Assembly: GCF_029522115.1 (NCBI RefSeq)
Contig: NZ_JAKWFK010000005.1
Coordinates: 186,001 to 250,000, forward strand
Source: Trinickia sp. Y13
GTDB lineage: Bacteria > Pseudomonadota > Gammaproteobacteria > Burkholderiales > Burkholderiaceae
DNA: 64,000 bases
Direction: 5' to 3'
Below the pieces are notes generated by a model. The model was not told where the DNA came from. It worked only from the letters and a program-made list of their open reading frames with translations, and searched no databases. Positions 17,621 through 25,526 of the stretch are shown in pieces; the stretch's first letter is position 1; the number at the start of each line of letters is the position of its first letter. A program made the position numbers and the translations under genes.

Positions 17621-18964
17621 ATGGTGCCCGGCTCGTGGACTCGTTCGCTGGTTCGGCGCTGCGTGCGTGGCGGATTCGGATACGCCTGCCTGTTCGCGAT
17701 GGCGATGATGTTGGCAACGCCGTGCCGCGCTGGCGAAGCGGCGGATGCCGCGCTGATTGCGCGCGGCGCTTATCTTGCCAAGCTCGCCGATTGCGCCGGC
17801 TGTCATACGAATGCGCCCACGGGTCAACCGCCGCAGCCGTCGCCGCCTTTCGCGGGCGGCTTGCCGATGGGTTCGCCGTTCGGCACGATTTGGACGACGA
17901 ACATCACACCCGATCCGACCTACGGCATTGGCCGTTACAGCTACGAAGATTTCGAGCGGGCCGTGCGCGAAGGCGTCGCGCCGGGCGGCAAACGCTTGTA
18001 TCCGGCCATGCCGTTTCCGTCCTTTTCGAAGATCAGCGACGACGATATGCATGCGCTGTACGCGTATTTCATGCATGGGGTCGCACCGGTGGCGAAACCC
18101 TCGCCCGAGACGAAGCTGCCGTTTCCGTTCAACCAACGCCTAGGGCTTACGGCATGGGACGAACTGTTTGCGCCGCAAGAGCGCTTCGAGCCGCGCACGG
18201 ACAGAAGCGCGCAGTGGAATCGCGGGGCATACCTCGTTCAAGCGTTGGGCCACTGTGGCGCTTGCCACACCCCGCGCGGGCCTGCCTATGAAGAGCGCGG
18301 GTACAACGATGGCGATCCGCTTTATTTGACGGGCGGAACGAACGATCATTGGTCCGCGCCAAACTTGACGGGCGATCCCGATTCAGGCCTAGGCCGCCTC
18401 TCGGCCGACGACATTGCCGCATTTCTCAAGCAAGGTCACGGAGCCGGGTTGTCGGCGTTCGGCAGCATGGTCGAGGTGATCGAAAACAGCGGCCAGTACA
18501 TGACCGACGACGATCTTCGTGCGATCGCGATGTACTTGAAGACGCTGCCGCCGCGACGAAAGAGCGGGCACGTCGATACGGATCCGGCGCGTAACGCGGC
18601 CACGGTCGGCGTGTTGCGAACAGGCGCGATCGAATATCCGGGCGCTGGCGTCTACAATGCTTATTGCGCGCGCTGCCACCATGCCGACGGTCGCGGCGAG
18701 CCGGGAAAGTATCCGGCATTGGCGGGTAACCCGACGGTGGTCGCACCGCATGCGACTTCGCTTATTCGTTTGTTGATCGAGGGCGGTCGCAGCGCCGCGA
18801 CAAAGGGTGGACCCAAGCCGCAGCGGATGCCTTCGTTCAAGGGCAAGTTGAGCGATACGGAGATAGCTCGCGTGCTCACGTTCGTCCGCAATGCATGGGG
18901 TAACGAGGCTCAACCCGTCGCACCGCGCGACGTTTCCCGGATGAGAAGCGTCTTGCACCGGTGA
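17621..18964 (+). CDS. Three-haem cytochrome c subunit (alcohol/gluconate dehydrogenase type)
   Basis: 447 residues. A signal peptide ends near TPCRAGEA (residue 36-39), then three class I cytochrome c domains follow with CAGCH (58-62), CGACH (213-217) and CARCH (350-354). Met ligands are expected in the MPFPSFSKISDDD and MPSFKGKLSD segments. This is the layout of the cytochrome subunit of membrane-bound alcohol, aldehyde or gluconate dehydrogenases, which passes electrons from a periplasmic dehydrogenase to quinone or an oxidase. The ATG at 17621 has GAGGGAG upstream. An in-frame ATG at 17594 overlapping the previous stop is a second possibility. No dehydrogenase subunit is adjacent, so it may feed the oxidase encoded just upstream. 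Confidence 0.9.
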   Translation: MVPGSWTRSLVRRCVRGGFGYACLFAMAMMLATPCRAGEAADAALIARGAYLAKLADCAGCHTNAPTGQPPQPSPPFAGGLPMGSPFGTIWTTNITPDPTYGIGRYSYEDFERAVREGVAPGGKRLYPAMPFPSFSKISDDDMHALYAYFMHGVAPVAKPSPETKLPFPFNQRLGLTAWDELFAPQERFEPRTDRSAQWNRGAYLVQALGHCGACHTPRGPAYEERGYNDGDPLYLTGGTNDHWSAPNLTGDPDSGLGRLSADDIAAFLKQGHGAGLSAFGSMVEVIENSGQYMTDDDLRAIAMYLKTLPPRRKSGHVDTDPARNAATVGVLRTGAIEYPGAGVYNAYCARCHHADGRGEPGKYPALAGNPTVVAPHATSLIRLLIEGGRSAATKGGPKPQRMPSFKGKLSDTEIARVLTFVRNAWGNEAQPVAPRDVSRMRSVLHR

Positions 18965-19159
18965 GGCGCGACAGCCAGCGTCGTGTGCCGAGGGATGCGT
19001 GTTGCGGCGCATCGGGCCGGCATGCAGGCTTTCGGCACGGCATGTCGACCCTTTGGATCGTCATCGTCCAAGTAGGGAATCGAATGAAGATTCATACCGC
19101 GACGAATAGCTATAGCGATCAGCGAACGGCGCGCTATCTATGGATGAAAAAAGTCAGAA

Positions 19160-19687
19160 CTACAGCTTGACCCCGCCAGCCTCCGGCGCATCCGGGTCCA
19201 AGTCGTCGCGCGCCACGTCGTAATCGGCTTCGTACTCGTCGTCCGCGCCGAGACTGCGCCAGTAGGGCTCACGTCCGTAGTACTGGTGAATCGACGTTGC
19301 CCAGGTCGCATCGGCCATCGACGGCCAGTGTTGTTTGTCGAACCCCGGCGCGTTCCTGATGCGCTCCGAAGAGAGCGCGAGCAGGAAACATTTTCGCGTG
19401 GTGTCCAGCGTTAGCGCGCTCCAAGGAATCGCCATCAATTTATCGCCGATGCCGAGAAAACCGCCCGAGGACATGACGACATAAGCGATGCGGCCGGTTT
19501 GAACGTCGAGCATGATGTCTTTGACCTTGCCCACTTCGTCGCCGTCGGTGCTCAGAATCTTATCGCCGTCCAAAGTGCTGGCGGCCATGACATCCGGGCC
19601 CGGACCCGCTGCCGTTTCACTGCCTTTACCGACGATGCGCGCGCCTTGCGCCATGCCGGAAGTCGTGGGGGTGGTATGGGTACGCAT
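19160..19687 (-). CDS. PRC-barrel domain protein (paralogue 1)
   Basis: 175 residues from the ATG at 19687, preceded by AGGAG. The PRC-barrel domain covers about residues 25-110: MAASTLDGDKILSTDGDEVG, then VKDIMLDVQTGRIAYVVMS, GGFLGIGDKLMAIPWSALTLD. A C-terminal extension has APGFDKQHWPSMADATWA and an acidic tail. PRC barrels occur in RNA-processing and photosynthetic proteins, and as stand-alone stress-related proteins. This extended type is common in Burkholderia without known function. A second copy with the same architecture lies at 24413-24907. It is convergent with the cytochrome gene upstream. Confidence 0.88.
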   Translation of the reverse strand: MRTHTTPTTSGMAQGARIVGKGSETAAGPGPDVMAASTLDGDKILSTDGDEVGKVKDIMLDVQTGRIAYVVMSSGGFLGIGDKLMAIPWSALTLDTTRKCFLLALSSERIRNAPGFDKQHWPSMADATWATSIHQYYGREPYWRSLGADDEYEADYDVARDDLDPDAPEAGGVKL

Positions 19688-19814
19688 AGCATCTCTCCTA
19701 TTTCGTGTGGTGAAGCATTCTGCGAACGGGCGCGCTGTCGGTTCGCGACAGAGAACGACAGAGATCAGCAAACACCGGCGGAACACCACGCCCGTTGCGT
19801 GACTACGCCGCGCG

Positions 19815-20021
19815 TCAGCAGGTCTTGCCGCCGCCGTCCATTCCGGTGCCGACCTGCCAAGCGCGTCGACCTGCGTCGGACAGCTGGCCGCAGCTGTGAG
19901 TGGCGTCGGCTTCGGTGCCTTCGATCGCCATTTCGCCCCCGGGCTGCTCGAGCGACGCTTGCTGTTGCTGCTTGCGTGCGGCTACGCGTTCGTCCTGCGA
20001 TTTGCCGCTGTGAACGTTCAT
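19815..20021 (-). CDS. Small soluble protein, unknown function
   Basis: 68 residues. The ATG at 20021 has an ideal AAAGGAGG with a short spacer, so a real gene is likely despite its size. The first half is charged and rich in Gln (KQQQQASLEQPGGEMAIEG). The second half holds Cys residues at HSCGQLSD and at the very C-terminus (GGGKTC). There is no signal peptide or membrane segment. It sits between two other small proteins in the 19-28 kb run of uncharacterised genes. No family recognised. Confidence 0.65.
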   Translation of the reverse strand: MNVHSGKSQDERVAARKQQQQASLEQPGGEMAIEGTEADATHSCGQLSDAGRRAWQVGTGMDGGGKTC

Positions 20022-20254
20022 GGAATCCTCCTTTGAAGGCCACTTGGCTCCTCGAATGAATGCGCATAGAGCGTGCCGCGGCGGCGCGCCGACCAAGGCG
20101 TTCATGGCGCGCCCGTTGCTGCGTCGAGGAGGTAGGGCGCGGCGGTGTCGCGGTGCGATGGGGCGATATGGAGCGATATCCATATGCAACGATCGACACG
20201 CATCGAGACCGCCGACGCGACCGAAATCATTCATTGGCGTCATAAGGAGATCAC

Positions 20255-20578
20255 ATGAGCACACTAGACCCCGACAGCCTTTCGTCCTCCGGTAGCTCCG
20301 AAGCGCCCGGTCGAGAAACCGGCGCGCTTGGGCCGAGCGATTCGTCCGACAGCGGCAGCGATATTGCGGGTGCGAAGCGGCACGAATTCGACAAGGACAC
20401 CGAGCTAGACCAGCACGCGCTGGAAACCGGCGACGCCGAACTGGCTAGCGATACGGACCGCGCGGGCACGGGTGAGCGCTCGTCGGCGGACGGCGATTCG
20501 ACGCTGAGCGAGGACGCCGATATCGAGCCCGATCGCATCGACACGCCAGGTAACCCCGACCGAGACATCGAGCCGTAA
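20255..20578 (+). CDS. Acidic, Ser/Asp-rich hypothetical protein
   Basis: 107 residues, strongly acidic and rich in Ser, Asp, Gly and Glu, with the stretch ALGPSDSSDSGSDIAGA near residue 28 and GDAELASDTDRAGTGE near 63. It is likely to be disordered. I recall similar GPSDxSDSGSD proteins in Burkholderiaceae, all without function. A purine-rich AAGGAG lies 5-10 bases before the ATG (cataaggagatcac). It is convergent with the trehalase gene, the stops lying 20 bp apart. Composition is consistent with the host. Confidence 0.7.
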   Translation: MSTLDPDSLSSSGSSEAPGRETGALGPSDSSDSGSDIAGAKRHEFDKDTELDQHALETGDAELASDTDRAGTGERSSADGDSTLSEDADIEPDRIDTPGNPDRDIEP

Positions 20579-20597
20579 GGCAGCCCGGCGGCGTGTC

Positions 20598-22340
20598 TCA
20601 ATGAGGCATGGAGGATAGCGCCGAGGCGGCCGCGGGCGTAGCGGCTTGGATATCCGCGGCCTGCGGATAAAGCTGCAGCAGCACGCGCAAGACGCCGTTG
20701 GTCCAGCCGAAGCCGTCTTGCAAAGGATATTCGCCGCCGCCGGCCGATGCTTGCGTGGCGTCGCGGCCAATGTCGTATTTCTCGACGAGCTTGCCAGTGC
20801 GCGCGTAATAGGCGACGTTCGTGCGGAGCCAGCGCGTCGCGATCGTGCGCGCGAGGGCCATTTCACCATAGCGGCGCAGACCGATCACGGCCAGATATTG
20901 CAATGGCGCCCAGCCATTCGGTTCGTCCCACTGTTGACCGGTCGCCACTTGTGTAGTGGCCATGCCCCCCGGACGCAGCAAGCCCCGCTTGATGGATTCG
21001 GCGACGGCTTTCGCTTGTTCGCGCGAGGCGACGCCCGCGAACAGCGGATACACAGTCGCCGCTGTCAGCCGATGGCGCAGCGTGCGATGGACGTAGTCGT
21101 AATCGGAAAACGCACCAATGCGTGAATCCCAGAGCCAGCGGCGAATGGCCTCGGCGCGCGCTCTCGCTCGGGCTTCGAGGTTTTCCGCTCGCGTGGCGTC
21201 GCCCTGCAGCCGATACGCCTTCGCCAGCGTTCGTTCCAGGCCGTAGAGCAGGGCGTTCAGGTCCACGGGCACGAGCGAGGTGACGTCGATCGTCGCGAGC
21301 GTGCGGCCGTCTGCGAACCAACGCGAACTGAAGTCCCAACCGCTCTCTCCCCCCGCGCGCAGGTTGCGCCATAAGTCCTTGGGGTTTCGCTGCGGCATCG
21401 AGCGTGCCGTTTCTACATCTTCCCGATACGATTCATCGCGCGGCGCATCGCGCTCGTCCCAGTAGCGGTTCAGCACGGTGCCGTCGAACAGACGAACGAC
21501 ATGGCGCGCGGCGTGACCTGGCCCGACCGTCGCCGCGCCGTCCATCCAATAGTCGTATTCGGCCTTCAGTTCGGGCAGGTACTGCAGATAAGCGCTATCG
21601 CCCTCGCGCTGTGCCAGCAGCCCGACCATCTGCGCAAAGAACGGCGGCTGCGAGCGGCTGAGATAGTAGGTGCGATTGCCGTTCGGGATATGCGAGTAGC
21701 GATCGATGAGCGCGGCGAAGTTCTCCAACTCGTCGCGCGTCAGATCGTGCCTGCCGCTGGCGGCGAGGCCGAGCATGATGAAATACGAGTCCCAGTAGTA
21801 CACCTCGTCGAAGCGGCCGCCCGGCACGACGTAAGACGCGGGCAGCGGCAACAGCGAAGACCAGGCGCTGGCCACCGGATCGGGATCGCGGCGCAGAACG
21901 TTCCACAGCGTATCGATATGGGCGACGACGGTTTGCTTCGGGTCGGAGACATACTGCCGCGCCTCATGCCGCGGTGCGCTGAAATGGGCGTCGACGAACT
22001 TGCGCAGATCGAAACTCGGTTGGCCGCGGGCCGCCTCGTATGCCGCGACGATACGTGCGGGGTTCTCCTTGGGGACGCGGTCTGCGAAGGTCTTGCTGTC
22101 CGGGAAGACATGGGCCAGCTCGACCGTGCGAAATAGCTCGCCCAGTGTTTGCGATGGCGGGGCGGGCACGACCGGCGAAGACTGTGCGTGCGGATGCGAG
22201 GCCGGCGTGTGCATCGACGTCGTTGACGACGCGTTCGCGCGCGCTGGCGCGGCGGGCTTCGCCACGGGTTGGGCGGCAACGCACGAAGCGGCAGTCAAGA
22301 GTGCGGCGGCGAGCGCATGGCGCACGAAGGCCAAATGCAT
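20598..22340 (-). CDS. treA: Periplasmic alpha,alpha-trehalase (GH37)
   Basis: 580 residues. A signal peptide (AAALLTAASCVAAQ) is followed by an Ala/Pro-rich linker and the GH37 catalytic (alpha/alpha)6 barrel. Both family signatures are present: PGGRFDEVYYWDSYF near residue 172 and QWDEPNGW near 455. The catalytic acid lies in RAGGESGWDFSSRW near residue 330. The enzyme splits trehalose to two glucose in the periplasm, which allows the sugar to be used or osmoprotectant to be recycled. ATG with GAGAGGAA upstream. The neighbours are the small acidic gene (convergent) and acetoacetyl-CoA reductase further upstream. Confidence 0.93.
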   Translation of the reverse strand: MHLAFVRHALAAALLTAASCVAAQPVAKPAAPARANASSTTSMHTPASHPHAQSSPVVPAPPSQTLGELFRTVELAHVFPDSKTFADRVPKENPARIVAAYEAARGQPSFDLRKFVDAHFSAPRHEARQYVSDPKQTVVAHIDTLWNVLRRDPDPVASAWSSLLPLPASYVVPGGRFDEVYYWDSYFIMLGLAASGRHDLTRDELENFAALIDRYSHIPNGNRTYYLSRSQPPFFAQMVGLLAQREGDSAYLQYLPELKAEYDYWMDGAATVGPGHAARHVVRLFDGTVLNRYWDERDAPRDESYREDVETARSMPQRNPKDLWRNLRAGGESGWDFSSRWFADGRTLATIDVTSLVPVDLNALLYGLERTLAKAYRLQGDATRAENLEARARARAEAIRRWLWDSRIGAFSDYDYVHRTLRHRLTAATVYPLFAGVASREQAKAVAESIKRGLLRPGGMATTQVATGQQWDEPNGWAPLQYLAVIGLRRYGEMALARTIATRWLRTNVAYYARTGKLVEKYDIGRDATQASAGGGEYPLQDGFGWTNGVLRVLLQLYPQAADIQAATPAAASALSSMPH

Positions 22341-22540
22341 GGGCGGTTCCTCTCGTCGGGGTGATCGGTGCCCGGCGGCGGCGCAACGCGCATGCCGCGC
22401 GGGATAACCCGACCGGGCCGGGCGAATGAGGGCGAGAGGCGGTACCGGTCGAAAGCGACATGGCGGCGCGTCGTGCGCCGCTCATCCATCAGCGATTCAA
22501 TGGCTTACCTGCCCGGGCTGGGCAGGCGAGCCCCGGCGCG

Positions 22541-23284
22541 TCATTGCAAATGCTGACCGCCGTTGATCGCAACGTTGGCGCCCGTGACGAAGCCCGCTTC
22601 GTTCGAACACAGGTAGGCGACGAGCGCGGCGACTTCCTCGGGTTGCCCGAGGCGTCCGACCGGAATTTCCGGCAGGATCTTCGTGTTCATGATTTCTTCC
22701 GGCACCGCCATGACCATGCGCGTGGCGATGAAGCCTGGCGAGACGGTGTTGACGGTCACACCTTTGCGCGCGAGTTCGAGTGCGAGCGATTTCGTGAAGC
22801 CGTGCATGCCCGCTTTGGCGGCGGCATAGTTGGTTTGCCCGAAACCGCCCTTGCAACCGATGACGGACGAAATGTTGATGATGCGGCCCCAGCCGCGCGC
22901 GCTCATGCCTTCGTACCATTGCTTCGTCATATTGAAGACCGAGTCGAGATTGGTGCTGAGCACCGCGTCCCAACTGTCCTTCTCGAGCTTCTTGAAGCTC
23001 GCATCGCGCGTGATGCCGGCGTTGTTGACGAGAATGTCGATGGGGCCGATCTCGTTCTTGATCTGAGTGGCGCAGCGCGCGCACGAATCGTAATCCGCCA
23101 CGTCGGCGGGATAGGCGCGGAACTGCCGGCCGGATGCCTCCATGCGCGCCAACCATGCATCGGCGCCTGTGTTGCTCGGCGAATAGGTGACCACAACGGC
23201 GTGACCGACGTCGTGGAGCCTCATGCTGATCGCTTCGCCGATGCCACCCATGCCACCCGTAACGAGGGCAATTCTTTTTGTCAT
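22541..23284 (-). CDS. phaB: Acetoacetyl-CoA reductase (PHB synthesis)
   Basis: 247 residues, the usual length. SDR motifs: TGGMGGIGEAI at 9-19, NNAGITRD near 89, NISSVIGCKGGFGQTNYAAAKAG with Ser140 region and catalytic Tyr-x-x-x-Lys, and the C-terminal TGANVAINGGQH. PhaB-specific features include VVTYSPSN after the second strand and the FGQTNYAAAKAGMHGFTKSLA stretch. It reduces acetoacetyl-CoA to (R)-3-hydroxybutyryl-CoA with NADPH, the second step of polyhydroxybutyrate synthesis. No phaC or phaA is adjacent, so this may be an extra copy. The BktB thiolase at 56.4 kb could supply substrate. Confidence 0.92.
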   Translation of the reverse strand: MTKRIALVTGGMGGIGEAISMRLHDVGHAVVVTYSPSNTGADAWLARMEASGRQFRAYPADVADYDSCARCATQIKNEIGPIDILVNNAGITRDASFKKLEKDSWDAVLSTNLDSVFNMTKQWYEGMSARGWGRIINISSVIGCKGGFGQTNYAAAKAGMHGFTKSLALELARKGVTVNTVSPGFIATRMVMAVPEEIMNTKILPEIPVGRLGQPEEVAALVAYLCSNEAGFVTGANVAINGGQHLQ

Positions 23285-23385
23285 ATCTGTTCTCCGTTAG
23301 ATGAGTGTTTGACGAAGTGAAACTTCGGACGGTGCGTTGCAGGCCTCTCAAACCGCTCGCACCGCCTTACCTTGCCGCCCGCGAA

Positions 23386-23583
23386 TTAGCGCAAGCGCGA
23401 GCAGGCTTCGAGAATGGAATTCCCGTTCTCGGTGATGCGCGGGCGCGGCAAACCGATGTCCTCGGCTTGCTCGAGCTTGATCAGATGATGCTCGAGCAAC
23501 GTGCCAAGTTCGGCGCGATCGCCGATCTGATCGGGAGCGTCCCTGACGAGCATCAAAGTGGCGAGTTCGTGTGGGCTCAGCAT
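23386..23583 (-). CDS. Small conserved hypothetical protein
   Basis: 65 residues from the ATG at 23583, with GGAG six bases upstream. An in-frame TTG four codons earlier is less likely. The sequence MLSPHELATLMLVRDAPDQ is followed by LLEHHLIKLEQAEDIGLPRPRITENGNSIL and looks like a small winged-helix or two-helix regulator-like domain: helices, then a beta-hairpin-like PRITENG. There are no cysteines and no signal peptide. It could be a small DNA-binding protein, but I do not recognise a named family. Confidence 0.65.
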   Translation of the reverse strand: MLSPHELATLMLVRDAPDQIGDRAELGTLLEHHLIKLEQAEDIGLPRPRITENGNSILEACSRLR

Positions 23584-23599
23584 GCTTGTCTCCAATCGG

Positions 23600-24160
23600 C
23601 TATAGAGGGTCTGTCCGTGTCCTCAATTGACGCCTGGGGCGGGTTGCACCAGTAGTACTTAACGCATCAATTACATCGTCGACGAAACGCACTGAGAAAA
23701 ATCGGAAAGAATTCCAGGCGATAAACGTGAAACGGGTGACGAACGGAATGGCTATTCATATGACGCTATAAAACGTTTTCGATTATTTATTTCGGCTGGG
23801 TACGTCAAGGTATTAATTACCCGCCGCAGGCACGCATCCTGCGGGCGATACGGTAATTGTTTCGATGGACCGTCCTGGTTCGTGCGGACCAGGCTCGATT
23901 CTTGGTTGGCGCAATACTAATACCGTCGTGCGTAGTGCGCAATACGGCAGAGCGACCTATCTCTACAGCCCCATTTGTTTAGACGGGTGCGCGCCGATGA
24001 CGGGTTGCACATTAACTTTCGAATGTGTTCGCTTGATGTCTTTGCATCAAATGCGAATCTTTAATTTGCCCGTCACAATTTTAAGGAAGCCGGGGAAACG
24101 AGATCCCCGGTCCGTTTATTGCTGCGGTGGCAGGTCGCGACCGCTAACGGAGGAAACCGC
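23600..24160. other. A+T-rich intergenic region without supported genes
   Basis: This 560-bp stretch is visibly richer in A and T than its surroundings (for example attaattacccg and ttcgattatttatttcgg near 23780-23820) and I see no convincing coding frame. It contains two hairpins: an imperfect inverted repeat CGCCGCAGG/CCTGCGGGCG at 23822-23847, and a CCGGGGA/TCCCCGG stem with 7-nt loop at 24090-24110 just before the small CxxCxGxG gene. It separates genes transcribed away from each other and so should hold promoters for both sides, but I cannot place -35/-10 boxes with confidence. Confidence 0.5.
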
Positions 24161-24162
24161 CC

Positions 24163-24333
24163 ATGCAAGAAAGCCAAGAACCGAAGAACCCAGGAGACGA
24201 AGCGCCGCCCGACGCACCAGGGGTCGGCGAAAGCCCGTGCCGCGTCTGCCGGGGGACCGGCATGGTCGAGGGGCAGCCGTGTACGATCTGCGGCGGAACG
24301 GGACGCGTATTGCAGGGAATCGGCGGCGGGTAG
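24163..24333 (+). CDS. 56-residue protein with two CxxCxGxG (DnaJ-type zinc finger) motifs
   Basis: Short gene whose ATG at 24163 follows GGAGG with a 9-base spacer. The N-terminal 24 residues are Pro/Glu-rich, then CRVCRGTGMVEGQPC and CTICGGTGRV give two CxxCxGTG repeats 14 residues apart. Paired CxxCxGxG repeats make one zinc-binding site in the DnaJ cysteine-rich domain, where they bind unfolded protein. Here they stand alone without a J-domain. The length is enough for one zinc knuckle only. It precedes the convergent second PRC-barrel gene. A role in protein folding or redox sensing under stress is inference. Confidence 0.75.
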   Translation: MQESQEPKNPGDEAPPDAPGVGESPCRVCRGTGMVEGQPCTICGGTGRVLQGIGGG

Positions 24334-24412
24334 CCGTGTTGCCCGTGCGCTGCGACGATGCGCCGCGCACGGGTGCGACAACGGTGACCGCCCGCTGCGC
24401 CGCTACGCGAAC

Positions 24413-24907
24413 TTAGTGATGATCGCGCCGCGGCGCGGTGCCCGAGGCGACGCCGGTCGTCTCTACGTTCTCCCTATTCGCGTCCCAGTAAGGCGAGCTG
24501 CCGTAGTAGGTATGCAGCTCGTTCGCCCATGCGGCGTCCGCCATGGCCGGCCAATGATCCTTGTCGAAGCCTGGCGCGTTGCGCACGGTCTCGGAACTCA
24601 CGGATAGCAAGAAGCACTTGCGATCGGTATCGAGCGTGAGCGCGCTCCATGGAATGGCGAGCAGTTTATCGCCGATGCCGAGAAAGCCGCCGCTCGACAT
24701 CACCGCATACGCAATCCGGCCCGTATACACGTCCAGCATGATCTCTTTGATCTTGCCGACGTCCTCGCCGTCGGAACTCATGACCTTGTCGCCGTCGAGC
24801 GTACTCGCGGCCATCACATAGGGCCCCGGACCTTCCGCCGTCGTGCTGCCTTTGCCGACGATGCGGGTTTCGCCGCGGCTGCTCATGGGATCGGGTGAAA
24901 TGCTCAT
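24413..24907 (-). CDS. PRC-barrel domain protein (paralogue 2)
   Basis: 164 residues from the ATG at 24907, preceded by AAAGGAG. It has the same layout as the protein at 19160-19687: RIVGKGSTTAEGPGPYVMAAS, then STLDGDKVMSSDGEDVGKIK and MLDVYTGRIAYAVMSSGGFL, LAIPWSALTLDTDRKCFLL, and the C-terminal APGFDKDHWPAMADAAWA. The two proteins align along nearly their whole length apart from the acidic tail of paralogue 1. Function unknown. Pairs of such PRC-barrel proteins are frequent in this family of bacteria. Confidence 0.88.
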   Translation of the reverse strand: MSISPDPMSSRGETRIVGKGSTTAEGPGPYVMAASTLDGDKVMSSDGEDVGKIKEIMLDVYTGRIAYAVMSSGGFLGIGDKLLAIPWSALTLDTDRKCFLLSVSSETVRNAPGFDKDHWPAMADAAWANELHTYYGSSPYWDANRENVETTGVASGTAPRRDHH

Positions 24908-25060
24908 AGCAATGCTCCTTTCATGTGTTGATCTCGACGGGCCGGCAGTGGCCCTTGCGCATAGGGCGATACCGTTGCCGGCCATATGCCCAAACGATCG
25001 AACTGGCTGCTTCGGCCGATTTGCCGATTGAGCCGATCCTCCTATTCGTCTATTGCATCT

Positions 25061-25294
25061 CTACTGCACTTGTGCGATCGCCTTCGAAACTGCGGCGGGG
25101 CTGTCGTAGTTCTTCTCCGGCAGCCGATCGAGCAGTTCGACGATTTCGCGATCGGCGTGGTGCGCTCGCGCCGTTTCCGAAAGCCGCTCGCGCGTCGTCG
25201 GATAATCAATGCCCGCTAACGCCTTTTGCACGGCGACCGGCGAGGGTTGCCCAGGGTGTCGATGGTCTTGCGAGTGAGCCGGATGTTGGGCCAT
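25061..25294 (-). CDS. DUF2795-like small protein
   Basis: 77 residues, ATG with AAGGAGG upstream. After a His/Gln/Pro-rich start, the sequence PVAVQKALAGIDYPTTRERLSE leads into TARAHHADREIVELLDRLPEKNYDSPAAVSKAI. This is the pattern of DUF2795: an L..I.YP..k..L...A...gA...V...L..Lp...Y.s...V..A motif. The family is a small all-helical domain of unknown function, often near stress or general-metabolism genes. There are no cysteines and no membrane segment. Confidence 0.8.
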   Translation of the reverse strand: MAQHPAHSQDHRHPGQPSPVAVQKALAGIDYPTTRERLSETARAHHADREIVELLDRLPEKNYDSPAAVSKAIAQVQ

Positions 25295-25526
25295 GTATTG
25301 CCTCCTTGAACGAGGTTGAACACACCTGCGAGTTCAGCAACGACCATTCCTTCGGCGCATGCGCGGCCGCGTTGGCGCCGATCGACGGGCCCCGGTCCGC
25401 GTGCCGTAAATCGTGCGGCGACGGTGCAGTCTTTGCCGGCTCTCTTGTCTCGGCACGTTGAAAGCGGCAAGGTATGGGCATTGCTCGCCGTTTCATCGAT
25501 CACCACCTTTTTGAAGGACGCTAGTC

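Noticed and set aside
18965-19159. Possible 28-residue peptide starting near 19084
   Set aside because: No convincing ribosome-binding site and no similarity; it overlaps the end of the convergent PRC-barrel gene.
23865-24416. 183-codon plus-strand frame in the A+T-rich gap
   Set aside because: Composition changes halfway, no ribosome-binding site, and it overlaps the better-supported 56-residue zinc-finger gene in another frame.
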